Assembly (NCBI RefSeq): GCF_000699445.3
Contig: NC_067202.1
Coordinates: 12,615,924 to 12,679,923 of the forward strand
From: Schistosoma haematobium
Lineage: Eukaryota > Platyhelminthes > Trematoda > Strigeidida > Schistosomatidae
Reading direction: 5' to 3'
DNA length: 64,000 nt
Of this stretch, positions 1 to 11,900 are shown piece by piece. The notes below the pieces were generated by a model. It ran no database searches, was not told the origin of the DNA, and worked only from the letters and a program-made list of their open reading frames with translations. The first letter of the stretch is position 1; the number at the start of each line of letters is the position of its first letter. Both the position numbers and the translations under genes were made by a program.

Positions 1-1950
1 AGATTTGCAAACCTATGTGCCTTCAGAAAAAATGGTCATAGGCAGTACTATGTTCCCACATAAACCCATACACAAAGCAACATGGACTTCACTGGATCAC
101 ACTACACAGGCACAAGCTGAGTATACGGAAGTAAACAAGCAGGTGAAGAGGATTATAAAAACCCACGAACGTGAATATGTGGAAGATCTAGCAATGACGG
201 CGGAAAAGGCTGCAAGAGAAGGAAACATGAGACAATTGTATGATATAACGAAGAAACTCGCTGGAACGACCAGTGAAAAGCAAGGAAGGCAAAGTAATCA
301 CCAGAATTGAAGAATAGTGTAACAGGTGGGTAGAACACTTCAAAAAACCCTTGAATCGACCAGTCCTACTGAACCCACCCTGCATCGACGTAGCACCCAT
401 GGACCTGCCAACCGATGTTGGCCCACCAACAATTGAAGAAATCAGCACGGCCACCAGACAAATCAAGGGTGGCAAAGCAGAGGGACCAGACAACATTCCA
501 GCAGAGGCACCGAAAGCAGATGTAGCAGTAACTGCAAAAACAATCCGCATTCTCTTCAGCAAGACTTGGGATGAAGAACAAATACCAACAGACTGGGGAA
601 AAAAGACACCTGATCAAAATACCAAAGAAAGGAGATCTCAGCAAGTGTGATAACTACAGGGGTTTTGCTCTTCTCTCAATACCAGGAAAAGTCTTCAACA
701 GGGTGTTGCTAAACAGAATGAAGGATACCGTAGACGCCCAAATTTGAGATTGACAGGCTGGATTCCGTAAGGATCGATCGTATACAGACCAAATCGCAAC
801 ACTACGGATAATTGTGGAACAATCAATTGAATGGAACTCATCACTCTACATCAGCTCCATTGACTACGAAAAAGCATTTAATAGCATGAACAGGACAACA
901 CTATGGAGGCTTCTTCGACACTACGGTGTGCCTGAGAAGATAGTCAATATCATACAGAATTCCTATGATGGATTAAACTGCAAAATCGTGCATGGAGGGC
1001 AGTTGACAAAGTCGTTCGAAATAAAGACCGGTGTCAGACAAGGTTGCTTAATCTCACCCTTTCTCTTTCTCCTGGTGATCGACTGGATCATGAAGAATTC
1101 AAAATCTGGGGCGGGGGCGTGGAAGCACGGGATACAGTGGACAGCTGGGATGAAGCTGGACGATCTAGACTTCGTAGATGATCCGGCTCTTCTATCGCAC
1201 ACGCGACAACAAATGCAGAAGACGACCAGTGTAGCAGCAGTATGTCTGAACATGCATAAAGGGAAAAACAAGATTTTCCGATACAGCATAGCATGCACCA
1301 ATCAAATCACACTTAACGAAGAAGATTTGGAAGATGTAAAAAGTTTTATATAACTGGGCAACATCATTGATGAGCACGGTGGATCTGATGAAGATGTGAA
1401 GGCACGGATCGGCAAAGCAAGAGCAGTAGCTCTACAACTGATGAACATCTGGAACTCAAAACAACTGTCCCCAAGCCAACACCAAAGTCAGAATTTTCAA
1501 TACAAATGTCAACACGGTTCTGCTGTATGGGGCGGAAACTTGCAGAACTATGAAAACCATCATCCAGAAGATACAAGTGTTCATTAACAGTTGTCTATGA
1601 AAAAAATCTTAGGATCCGTTGGCCAGACACTATGAGCAACAACCTACTGTGGGAGGGAACAAACTAGATTCTAGTGGAGTAAGAAATGAGGAAGTAGCGC
1701 TGGAAGTGGATAGGACACACATTGTGTAAAGTACCGAACTGCGTCACAAGGCAAGCCCTCACGTGGAATCCTCAAGGCTAAAGGAAGAGAAGAAGACCAA
1801 TGAACACAATACGCCGAGAAATGGAGACAAACATGAGAAGAATGAACAAAATTGGATAGAACTAGAAAGGAAGGCCGAGGGTAGAGTGGGTTGGAGGATG
1901 CTGGTCAGTGGCCTATGCTCCATTAGGAGTAAAAGGTGTAAGTAAGTAAA
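1..1950 (+). pseudogene. RTE-clade LINE, broken endonuclease-linker-reverse transcriptase copy
   Basis: The copy enters from the left edge. Bases 5-310 read as the end of an AP-like endonuclease (FPHKPIHKATW) that jumps, apparently by internal deletion, into the linker. Bases 351-650 and 814-1353 read as reverse transcriptase, with DYEKAFNSMNRTTLW, GVRQGCLISPF and a catalytic box LDFVDD (usually FADD in this lineage). Stops and frameshifts occur near 310, 650, 750 and 1353. Bases 1396-1590 and 1680-1940 match the C-terminal part (KARIGKARA, then VGWRMLVSGLCS). The 3' end is a GTAA repeat at 1938-1950. No intact ORF remains. Clade assignment (SR2/RTE-like) is from motifs only. Confidence 0.82.
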
Positions 1951-4900
1951 TCTGTTGTGTATTATTAATTGAATGATGTTAGGTGTCTGAAGTTGGTCAG
2001 TTGAAAATCTTGCTTGACCCAAACTTCATGCTAACTGGCATAGAGAACTTTCGATCTTGATGAAATTGATGCGATCTGTGGGATTCGAAGCCGCTTCATT
2101 CAAATTTCGAGTCTGAAATAATACTTATCAGCTATTCAGACCATAAATGATCTCCTGTAAGACTGATTTGTTTACAGTTGATGTCATGGATGACACTGGT
2201 TTTAATTCTTCTGAGAGAACCGGTTCCACCAAGATTACAGATAGTACTTGCTGACAAGTGCCGGAATGTACGGAATCTAGGTGAGGCATGGTTTCTTGTC
2301 GACTACCTCTAATCACCTAACATTTCAACATACAGTACGTGATGTCAAATCTCTCAGACTAGTATCCATAAAACAACTTTTTCGATAGAATTCGGTCAGT
2401 AGCACCAAGGAACTAAACAAATATGGCATTAATCACTACTTGGGAATCAGTCTATTGAAAGTATTGAATTTCCTTGAAAAGAGAAAAAAACTTTGTCATG
2501 ATATAGATACAGAAGGACTGGTTTCAATCTCTTATAAAATGGTAACTAATATATAAGATATAAGCCTTGACGTTCGTTAAAATTTGATGACACCATGGAT
2601 TTCCCGTGAATAAGAGGTGGTGATAAATTAAACACATGAGTGTTCCTAATCAGATAGCGGGATAAAGACCTAGCATCTTTAATGTGTTTTATTTATTGCA
2701 ATACTATTCAAGATTCCGCTCTATAAGCATCTATTCTACCGCTCATCAAGAAACTGATATTTATGATTTGAAGACGTTAAATTATAGTTGTATTTTCAAT
2801 GTGTAGTCACGTTTATAGGAGGAAGATCGATGCCTAAGATGTTGTCGAAATGTAACTATGAGATCGGTATCAATTTATATGGCTCATAGACAAACGTTCT
2901 TTATGAAACAATCAAAATTTACTCAGTACATTTGTAGTATTTCTATTGAACGGATGCTCAACAATGGATACGAAATTCATTTTATCAACTCATCAAGATT
3001 CAATCAAGTTGCGAATCCAACTAATCAGTATTAACCGGTGACAAAGCAGGAGAAATTCGCCACTTATTCACAGTAGTGCAATTATTTTTTTAAAAAAAAT
3101 GATGAAACATTGAAGCATATTATATGTCCATCAATAATCAACTCAATAGGTCAAGGGGACACTATCCACAACAGGGGTGGGGTCTAAATCTCTTTTTTTT
3201 TTGTTAAACTATAAAAAATTTTTTATCTCAACTACCAATTTAAACAAATACAAAATACAAAAACAAATTAATCAATCAATCAATTGAATTGTGTGTTTGT
3301 TTGTTTTTTTCTAACAAAAAAAAAAAAGGAAACTGAAAATAAAAGTTGACAAACCCAAAATGGATACAATTAAAATTACTACAAAGAGATAATTCTGTGA
3401 ATGAAGAATAATGTTTGAATCAATTTGTTAATATTCTTCATTCATTGAGCAGATTCAATAATCATGATGATGATGAAACAATGATCATGATAATAATTAT
3501 AATAATAATGATAATCATTAAGGGGTGAAGGGGAACTTGTCTCTCAACTACACACGCACTCACACACACACACACAGAGATAGAAACACAAATAGGGAGA
3601 AAGAGATAGTTATTTTATTAGGAACAATATGTAGTGGTCCTTATTGGATTAGCTGAAGTTCATATTCTATGTAGTAGAGGTAATACACACAAGTACTATA
3701 TCAGTTTGTGTATGTTAAAATTATTATGAAGATGATTATTAAGAGAAAAACCATATGATTATAGGATAAAAATCAGAAGAGCATTAATGAAGTGTACAAA
3801 TTCTTTTAAAATTAAAGATAATCTCTCATAAACAATGTAAGATAATGATAGAAGATAGAAGAAAGTCTCTCCCAACCTCAGCTCAAATTTATCTGAAGAT
3901 GGACTATTTGAAAATGAGGAGAAGTCAATAAACGGAGAGAGAGAGAGAGGGAGGGAGGGAGGGAAGAAGGGAGAGGAAGAGTACTACTACATTTCCACTA
4001 CTACTACATTTTTTTTGAAAGTTTGTTCTTTCTCCTAGAAATTAAGATAGGTAACCTCTATCAAAATGAACTAATCAATTCATGATATTCTTTTTTTTTC
4101 ATTTTATCCGCCTCTATTTCTTTTGTTAAACAGAATTTCAGATATCGATGAACAGTAACATATTCATATAGATCTAACTAAACATCCACATAAGATGAAC
4201 ATGCAACAACAACAAAAAGAAATAAGAACTAGTTTACTTCCCTAATTTCTATGGTGAAAATCTAAGGTTGAAATTACAAAAAAAATTTTTCTGGAATGTT
4301 GTTTATTCGTTTTTTTTAGTACCAATTAATTACTACTGTTACTAGTACTATTATTATTATTACTACTACCACTACTAATACTACTACTGATATACGATAA
4401 TTAGTAGTCAATGAGTAATGATAGTTATAAGGATAATAACAATTGCTATCATCATAGAATTTTGTAAAGAAAACTTCCTCATTAATGTGTGTCTATGGTT
4501 CTGGTAGATAAACAGAGGAAATATTAAAATTGGATGATTGAATCTTAAGAATAACCAATGATGGATATAATATAATGAAGAGGATGTAATACAAATGAAA
4601 GAATATATTAGCAACTATTGGATGAACACTTTTCCTTTTTTATAGTTATGATTACAAAAAAAGGAAAGAGAGAGAGAGGGGAAATAATGAACCAGAAGAA
4701 AATTTGGTTTATGTAACAGTACTAATGATAATAATCACAGGTCTCAATGAAAACCACATTTATCCCCATATAGGAAAAATAATTTGAAAAACAAACAATG
4801 TTGAATAGATTATTTTTGAGGAAGAGATCTCGACTAAAAATCAACGTACAAATATACGTATACACCTCCGCACGCACTTACGCACAAACATGGGTATAGA

Positions 4901-5490
4901 AAAATTGAAGCACAGTAATACAGTAAAGCAAATCTACACGCTGAATAGTGCTGGATTGAAGATGAATTTTAACGTTGATGATGATGATGTCACTGACAAG
5001 AAACACTCTTGTGTCTTTTCGAATTGATCTGTATGCTTAAAGTTGAGATAGAATAATAGAAATAAATTCTTGTTTATTCATGAAATACAAAGGAAACGAA
5101 ACACAAACATAACTTCTCTGTTTAATGAGAGAAATGAAATCCCACAACAAATATTCACTTGTAAACAAGGTGAAAATGACCAGTTATTATGGTCCATATC
5201 AAATAAATGATAAACAGATAGGCAGATAGAAACAATTACGAAATAAGGAAAAATCAAAGAGAAAACAAAAGAAAAGATGAAAGAATCATTAAATCAAATA
5301 ACAGATACTTTCAGTGCACAAAAGTAAGAAGGGGAAAAGTAATAATTAAAGACTAAAGAATGTAGGCACGCTGCCATAGTAACATACAGACATATGGTCG
5401 AAATACTTCGTGTGTGTGTGTGTGCGTATGTGTATTAGTGAGTGATGGAAGCAGACATTTCTCCAGGTCTTTACAATAGAATAAGAGTAT
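1951..5490. other. Intergenic, simple-sequence rich
   Basis: Apart from the decayed family C copy I see no gene. There are A and T runs near 3080-3320, a CA repeat near 3555-3575, GA/GGGA tracts at 3939-3976 and ATT/ACT clusters near 4330-4390. Confidence 0.6.
2085..2335 (+). mobile_element. Family C SINE, decayed copy
   Basis: Keeps CTCCTGTAAGACTGA, AAGATTACAG, TTGCTGACAAGTGCC and CGACTACCTCTAATCACC in family order. Ribozyme inactive. Other decayed C copies lie at 17690-17870, 50095-50600 and 57790-58000 (minus). Confidence 0.55.
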
Positions 5491-5493
5491 TGA

Positions 5494-5499
5494 TTTATT
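5494..5499 (-). terminator. Possible polyadenylation signal AATAAA
   Basis: This is the first AATAAA on the minus strand after the EF-hand stop codon, about 355 bases downstream and past a long TA tract. The position is plausible, but the hexamer is common in AT-rich DNA. Confidence 0.3.
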
Positions 5500-5682
5500 C
5501 ATTCATCCATACATACACACATACATACATACATATAAAAATACGTGAAAAATATGGTACTGTGTGTATAGACTTTTGAGAAAATGTAATTCTTCTTAAA
5601 TTACTATACCGATAACGACAAGATACATATATATGTATGGGATCCGTTGTTGTCAATTAACTGTTACTGTAACCATTATATC

Positions 5683-5684
<2 letters not shown>

Positions 5685-5728
<44 letters not shown>
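5685..5728. repeat. TA dinucleotide repeat
   Basis: About 22 TA units, in the region downstream of the EF-hand stop codon. Confidence 0.95.
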
Positions 5729-5730
<2 letters not shown>

Positions 5731-5852
5731 TAATTGAGTATTTTGAAAGTTTTATATCATTTTATAGACAAACAAAATAGGTGAAGTTTTCCAGTGAATC
5801 AATAAGGAATTAGTTTAGATGTGGAAAAAAAAAGAAAAGTGTAGAAAAATGA

Positions 5853-5914
5853 TTATTTTGATTTCTTCTTTTTACCATCACGTGACCGTAGTGATTTCAT
5901 CATCATTTTGAATT
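5853..5914 (-). CDS. Exon 5 (stop codon) of the EF-hand gene
   Basis: The exon has 62 bases after a strong polypyrimidine acceptor (TTCTTTCTATTTTAG). The first two bases (AA) complete the loop-4 Glu codon. It then encodes [13 protein letters not shown] and a lysine-rich tail ending in TAA at 5855-5853. The short length explains why it does not stand out as an ORF. A 62-base repeat arm begins 58 bp beyond its acceptor. Confidence 0.88.
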
Positions 5915-8900
5915 CTAAAATAGAAAGAATAGATAAGAAAAAAATAAGTTAAAATGGAAATACACCCAATTAAGATTAGTTCAGTGAAGAGTTCTCCCCT
6001 TTTGGGTGAATTCACTTTCAAAACTGTACAATCTTTTCCTAGTGATAATTTCCCTATTTATCTTTGGATGAATACTGAGGCCATTACCAATCAAAACTTT
6101 CCTTGTTTTAAAATTTTTTTAATACCTTTGTTTATTTAACCTGAGTGTCACTATGTATAACAGAAGTTTATTATCAATATTATTATCATCCGCCCTTAAA
6201 TGCCCTGGTACGGCCGAGAGTAGGGAGAGTCCGCTCTCCCTCTCGAAATGCTCTCACATGACCACGCGTTTATAGCCTCTGCCAAGGAAGTCCTACTCAC
6301 TGCCTTCTCGTGGCGGAGAAGTTGGTTACGAAAATGAGAGGATGAAAAGAGAATGTCCGGCGCTTTAACCGGATCCAAAACCAATGGTGCACATGGGCTC
6401 CAGTATCCTGCGGGAACAAATGGCGTATGAACCAATTGTTGGTCACCGGCTTTCATGAGACTGCATCTTCTTACGATGCTCCACTGCCTTGTGGATCAGA
6501 CCTTCAGGTCGAAGGCTCGAGGAGTGCCCCCCCTAAGAAAACCATCTGCTTCGGTTTGGGTACCCGAGCAGTATCACAGCCCTCACACATATCGAATGAG
6601 ATTTGTGTGGCGCATATCTATTTGGTGCTTCCTTGTAACAATGTTTATGTGTTAAAATAAATAAATAAATAAATAAATATTATTATCATCCTGGAAAAAT
6701 AAGTATATATATATATTTGCGATTGTACAGCTTTGAAAATGAATTCACCGAAAAGGGGAGAACTCTTCACTGAACTAATCTTTCTTATTTAAAGAAAATA
6801 AGTGAAAGCAGTAATGTAAGATAATATTGTCTCTCTTGATTATTTGAGGTAGTAATGTTTATGAGAACACGCTAGAGAACCATTGAAAGATATAGAGTAT
6901 ATTAAAGGACTGTTAAGATCATTTAGTCTGGGATTTAACGATGCATACACTTGTAATCCAATAATAAGATTGGAGTCTGTTCAGTTTTATGACAAGAAAA
7001 GTACTATTTAAACAGTGACCGATAATTCACGTTTTCTAAGTTCAGACAATTTATAGTAAGGTTTTCTGGAGATAATAGAATTTTTGTAATTTTCGAATTC
7101 CGAACTGATCTTATATAAAGTATTATCGAAAACCTGAGGGCACTGGATGGGTGTCTCGTTCTAGTATGAGATAATTATCCACCCGAGATAATTAAAGATG
7201 GCCATACAATATCTGGAATCGGATGAAGTTAGATAGTAACATCCTCTGAGTGCCAGCTCAGTGATCTAGAAGTTAGGCATTCGTCAACAAGACCGAATAT
7301 CCTAGATTCGATTTCCAGGTGCCGAGTTGTGGATGCGTACTATTAAGAATTCACTTACGAGGACAGAAAGGCCATCTAATGCTTCCGGGTTGCGATGGTG
7401 GTCTTATAGTGAACTAAGACTTGGTAGGGAAAACCAATCTATCATTTCTAAGGAAATCACACAATGGATTTTTAAAATATGCTAATCATACATTGAATAC
7501 ATTATTTGCAAATTTTCCTTCATCTATTCTTTACATACTCCATTGTTTTACCAATCCTGGTGTTATTCGGATTTCTCTCTGCTTTGCTTCTTCTCTTTAT
7601 TTCAATCTTCAGCTAGTAAGCTCTCCACTTCCGTCTCAGAATCTCAATCGAAATTCCCTGGAAGTCATTCAGGTTAATTGCGTTATTTTGTTAAGTGAAG
7701 AAAAATACTTATTCTACTGGGTAGTTGGCAATCTTATTGTCTAATATCAGATTAATTAGGGGATTATATCAGCAATTCGATCTCGTGAGTAACCATTATC
7801 ACTGTGCTTTATTGTATCACTGCATCATTAACCATTGATTAGTATTTTAGCAATTCAATTCATGAATCGAAAATTCTTATTATAAGGTTTTTGTGGAGGT
7901 AATTGAATTTCATAGTTTACATCACGAACTGATCTTAGCTAGAAAGAGAACCACTGAAAACAAAGAAGGACTGGATAAGATCTATTTAAAAGAAGAAATG
8001 AACTAATTTATCCATGTACTACTGTCAACCGATCTTCAATGAGGAATTTATAGGATCAGTGATTCTGCATAATAAAAAAACTAAAGCGATTGTCATCATC
8101 ATCACCATCATTATTATATTCTTCCAAAAGATGATTGGATGGAATATTTTCAGCATCACTACAATCAATCCTATGCAAACCAAAAGATGAAATAACAAAG
8201 GAAAACAAATCAAACATCATCTACAAAATAAATTGTACCAACTGCGACAAACACTACATCGGACAAAGCGGACGCCCGCTTCACCTTCGCCTACACGAAC
8301 ATCAATTAGCAGTCAAACGCCATGATATCTCCTCACTTATATCAATACACGTGGACAACTGCGGACACTCATTCGATTGGAAAAATGTGGAAATCTTGGA
8401 CAGCGGAAATTCCGAAAACACCAGAGAATTTTTGGAAGTCTGGCACTCAGGTCAATCAGCAATCAACAAGCATATTGAAATCAATCCAATTTACCAACCA
8501 ATCAGGAAAATCATGCACAAATATAGGAACAAAAATCAAACCAATGGGAGATACAACCAAAAACAAAGAAGTAAACAATGACAAATTTAAGGTCAATAAG
8601 AACCAATCAACATCGAGGTGCACAGAACAAGCTGTGAAACACATATGGAGAAATTCGGACACTTCACTTCTACCTGAAGTTTGTGCTGATGATGTCGTTC
8701 AGAAGAACAATGAAAGCTCCACGACCGAACCACCCAGCTCAGAGAACAAAACTCCGCCAAAAATATTTTCAGCTCTTTCTGAACTTTTTAGAGCTTCCAC
8801 AAGTTCACCCGTGAACTATTCTCACATATTATTATTAACAACAAAAACAAACTCTTGAGAGAAAAAAAAGAGTCAAATTTACTAATTTACCTCTAAAATC

Positions 8901-11900
8901 AATTGATCCATTTTTATCTAAGTCAGCTTCTTTAATCATTTGACGTACTTCATCATCAGTGACTGCTTCACCCAAAAAATGCATTGTTTGCTTAATTTCA
9001 CTAAAATCAATGACTGAATCACCATTCTGATCAAATACCTAAGAGAAGAATAAAGGCATATACTGACAATAATAATTATAAGTTAATAATAAGTGAAGTT
9101 AGACATTAACACTGTTGGATGTCGGCCAGCTCAGTAGTCTAATGGTTAAGCGATCACGCGCGAGACTGGTAGGTTCTGGGTTCGAATACCGCGAGGCGGG
9201 GTCGTGGATCCGCACTGCTGAGGAGTTCCACAATACGATGAAACGGCCTTCCAGTGCTTCAAGGTTTTCCATGGTGGTTTAGCTTCAATTGACTCATGAT
9301 CTCAACTATTGAAATGACTACAATCTCCACAAAAACCCGTTCCGATAATAATAATAATAGTTAATTTGAAAAAAAATTGGATATATAACTAGTTTTTTAC
9401 ATTTAGCTGAATGGGTATTTTCATCATAGATTAATTTGAATCAGGACAGAATTGAAAGTTTAGGAACAGTGAACAACTATTTCATTCACAACCAATCAGT
9501 TATATGCCAATATTGAACCTGCCACATATATACAACCATTTAAACTGTCATATCATATTAACATAGTGAAATGAAATTATGAAGAAAAATTCTCGAGTAG
9601 AAGACGTAAAACAATAGTAGAAAATTTCGGAATTCAGAATCTAATGAGAGACAAAGAAGAGATACATCTGTACTATAGTGATAGACTTTGTGTCATATCG
9701 GTTAGCCTCTTCTACTAATTGTCACTATAATTTTGAGGACCCAAAACCACATGACTTGCATTTGCCAACAAATAACTCAGACCAACAGTCAGTAAATCCT
9801 TGGACTAATGTCACGTTTTGGGTCACTTGTTCCTAACTTTCTTCCAACTCCCTAACACATTAGTAAATATCACTTATCTAGTGAGTACAGATAGCCACTA
9901 GCTTGTGGAATGAAATAAATGAATAGCATAATGGCGGTTCAAGCGAACGGTGCTGGGTTCGAGTCCCAGAAACAAACACCAACACTGTAGTACAAGTTCA
10001 TCTAGAAGATGAGTCCCAAATAGGACGAAACGTCTGTTCTAGATTCCACTGTTAACCACCATCCATTTCTGCTTTAAAAAACGATTACTTAATCTTCAGA
10101 GAAGAAAGTTAATCAACATATCTAATGTTTAACATATTCCCTGTTCAGTTGACCGTAATGAACATATTTCAGTATAAGAAGAGGACAAGAATATTGTCCC
10201 ATAGATATAATGTAATTTTTATAAATAAAAAGAAAAGCGCACAGAAGTACGGTAAAAATGGTAACAAACATCTGAGAACAAATGGTAAATATAAACCAGT
10301 ATTGACAGATATGTCATTTTTATTAATTGATTTATTCATTCATTTATTATACTGGTTTAACTTTCGTTCTATCTGTTTGAGTACACTGTGTGGTTGAATA
10401 TATATAAAGGGATAAACTGTTCATAAGCTTTATTTTATTAGTTTATGTGGTTGTTATGGCGATTTCTGGGCACAAATTACAAAGGGAGAATCACTGAAAG
10501 TAAGAAATGAGAAGTACATTAGAGGTTTATTGAGATCATTGAATTTCATAGTTTACATTATGGAATGATCTTAGTTAAACAACTTAAAGAAGACCAGAAA
10601 GCACTGGATAAAGATTTGATTCTAGTAGAAGAGGAGTTATGACCAAAGGAGTTAAACTATACAGAATGTGAGACAGATGCCCACCAATGACACTGATAGA
10701 TAGTTGCGTAATAATGTGAATCAATTGACGTTATAAATATAAACCATTGTTTGCCAGCTAAGTGGTCTTAGAGTCAAGAACTCATTATGAGACTTCAGAG
10801 TCCCGGTTTTGATCCTCTATGTCGCTGTCGTGAATGAGGACTGCCATTGAGAAGCCTCATGCTAGGATGAAACCGCTGTCCAATACTTCCTACTTTTCAG
10901 TGATTGTTTAATTGAAGTTAGTCTGCAATATAAAACATGAGATTCTGTATTTATTTAATAATTTATAAAAGAGAAGCGAACAATTTGTATTGTATTGAAG
11001 TATGAATAGCTGAAGAGTTCATCATCATTACCTACGAATTAGTTACATAATAAGAAGACGAAGATTATCAGAACTACATGATGATATATTGGTGTAATAA
11101 GCATTTCGAACAATCTGATCACACATACACCTTCACAATTGACTGATCACTGGATGGTGATCAATGTCATGTGTGTCAAGTCCTTTTTTAGTGAAGATCG
11201 AATCCTGTCGATAAAGTTGCAATGTGACCACCAGTTTAGGTGACTCGGCACTGCGTGCACTATATTGAGATAAGATGGTGGTTGGAGGTAGTCAACAGGG
11301 AACCCTGGACCCGGGTTTCGTGCTACTTAGCACTCTAGTGAAGCTGGGTGACATGAGGTTCAATCCGTCAGCGAGCACTAGTTCCCTCAAGATTACAGGT
11401 ATATCTTGCTGACGAGTGCCAAGTAGCACGAAACTCAGGTCCAGGGTTTCCTGTCGACTACCTCAAACCACCGTCTAAACACATACACCTTGTTATGAAC
11501 ATTGATATAGGCGAAAATAAAAGGTCAACTAGACTAGAAATGGAAGGTAAAAGCAAACAAAGATAATAGAGAGAATAGTATTTCTTTTTAAAAACAATGT
11601 GAAAACTCATCACGCTGAATAATAAACTAATATTACCAGGAAGAATGTATTTGTAACATCTTAGCAAATGAATTTGAAGTAAATCCAATGTTTCGCCTGG
11701 TAATCTAGTCCAAGCTTTTTTAAGGAAATTTAATCAAGTATGGGTCAGATTACCAGGTGAAAAGTTGGATTTACTTCAAATTCATTCTCTGAGATTTTAT
11801 AAGTACATTCTTCCTCACATCAACTCGGCGCCCAAATATTGTGAAACTATTCGATCAAATTTAGACGAAAGTCCTTATAATATTACCAGGATAGGTTTAA

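Noticed and set aside
188..562. Minus-strand frames across 150-1380
   Set aside because: Shadows of the LINE coding strand.
8680..8770. CTGATGA followed by a small hairpin and GAAA in the Penelope-like 3' region, like a hammerhead
   Set aside because: The first stem II pair is T-T, stem I does not pair, and the diverged copy at 37700 keeps the peptide (ADD-x-x-QK-x-N) rather than the stems. Coding conservation explains it.
8322..8858. 178-codon frame as an independent gene
   Set aside because: Its first part overlaps the GIY-YIG frame out of phase; only the part after about 8580 looks like Penelope-like C terminus, so it is one frameshifted pseudogene.
9135..9210. tRNA gene suggested by A and B boxes (also at 22045, 27670, 38715, 55285, 36205)
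   Set aside because: No complete cloverleaf or acceptor stem; each is the head of a dispersed SINE that continues into a ribozyme and common 3' end.
9990..10050. Hammerhead in the family B copy near 10 kb as an active ribozyme
   Set aside because: The core reads AAGATGA; loss of C3 and U4 should abolish activity despite perfect stems.
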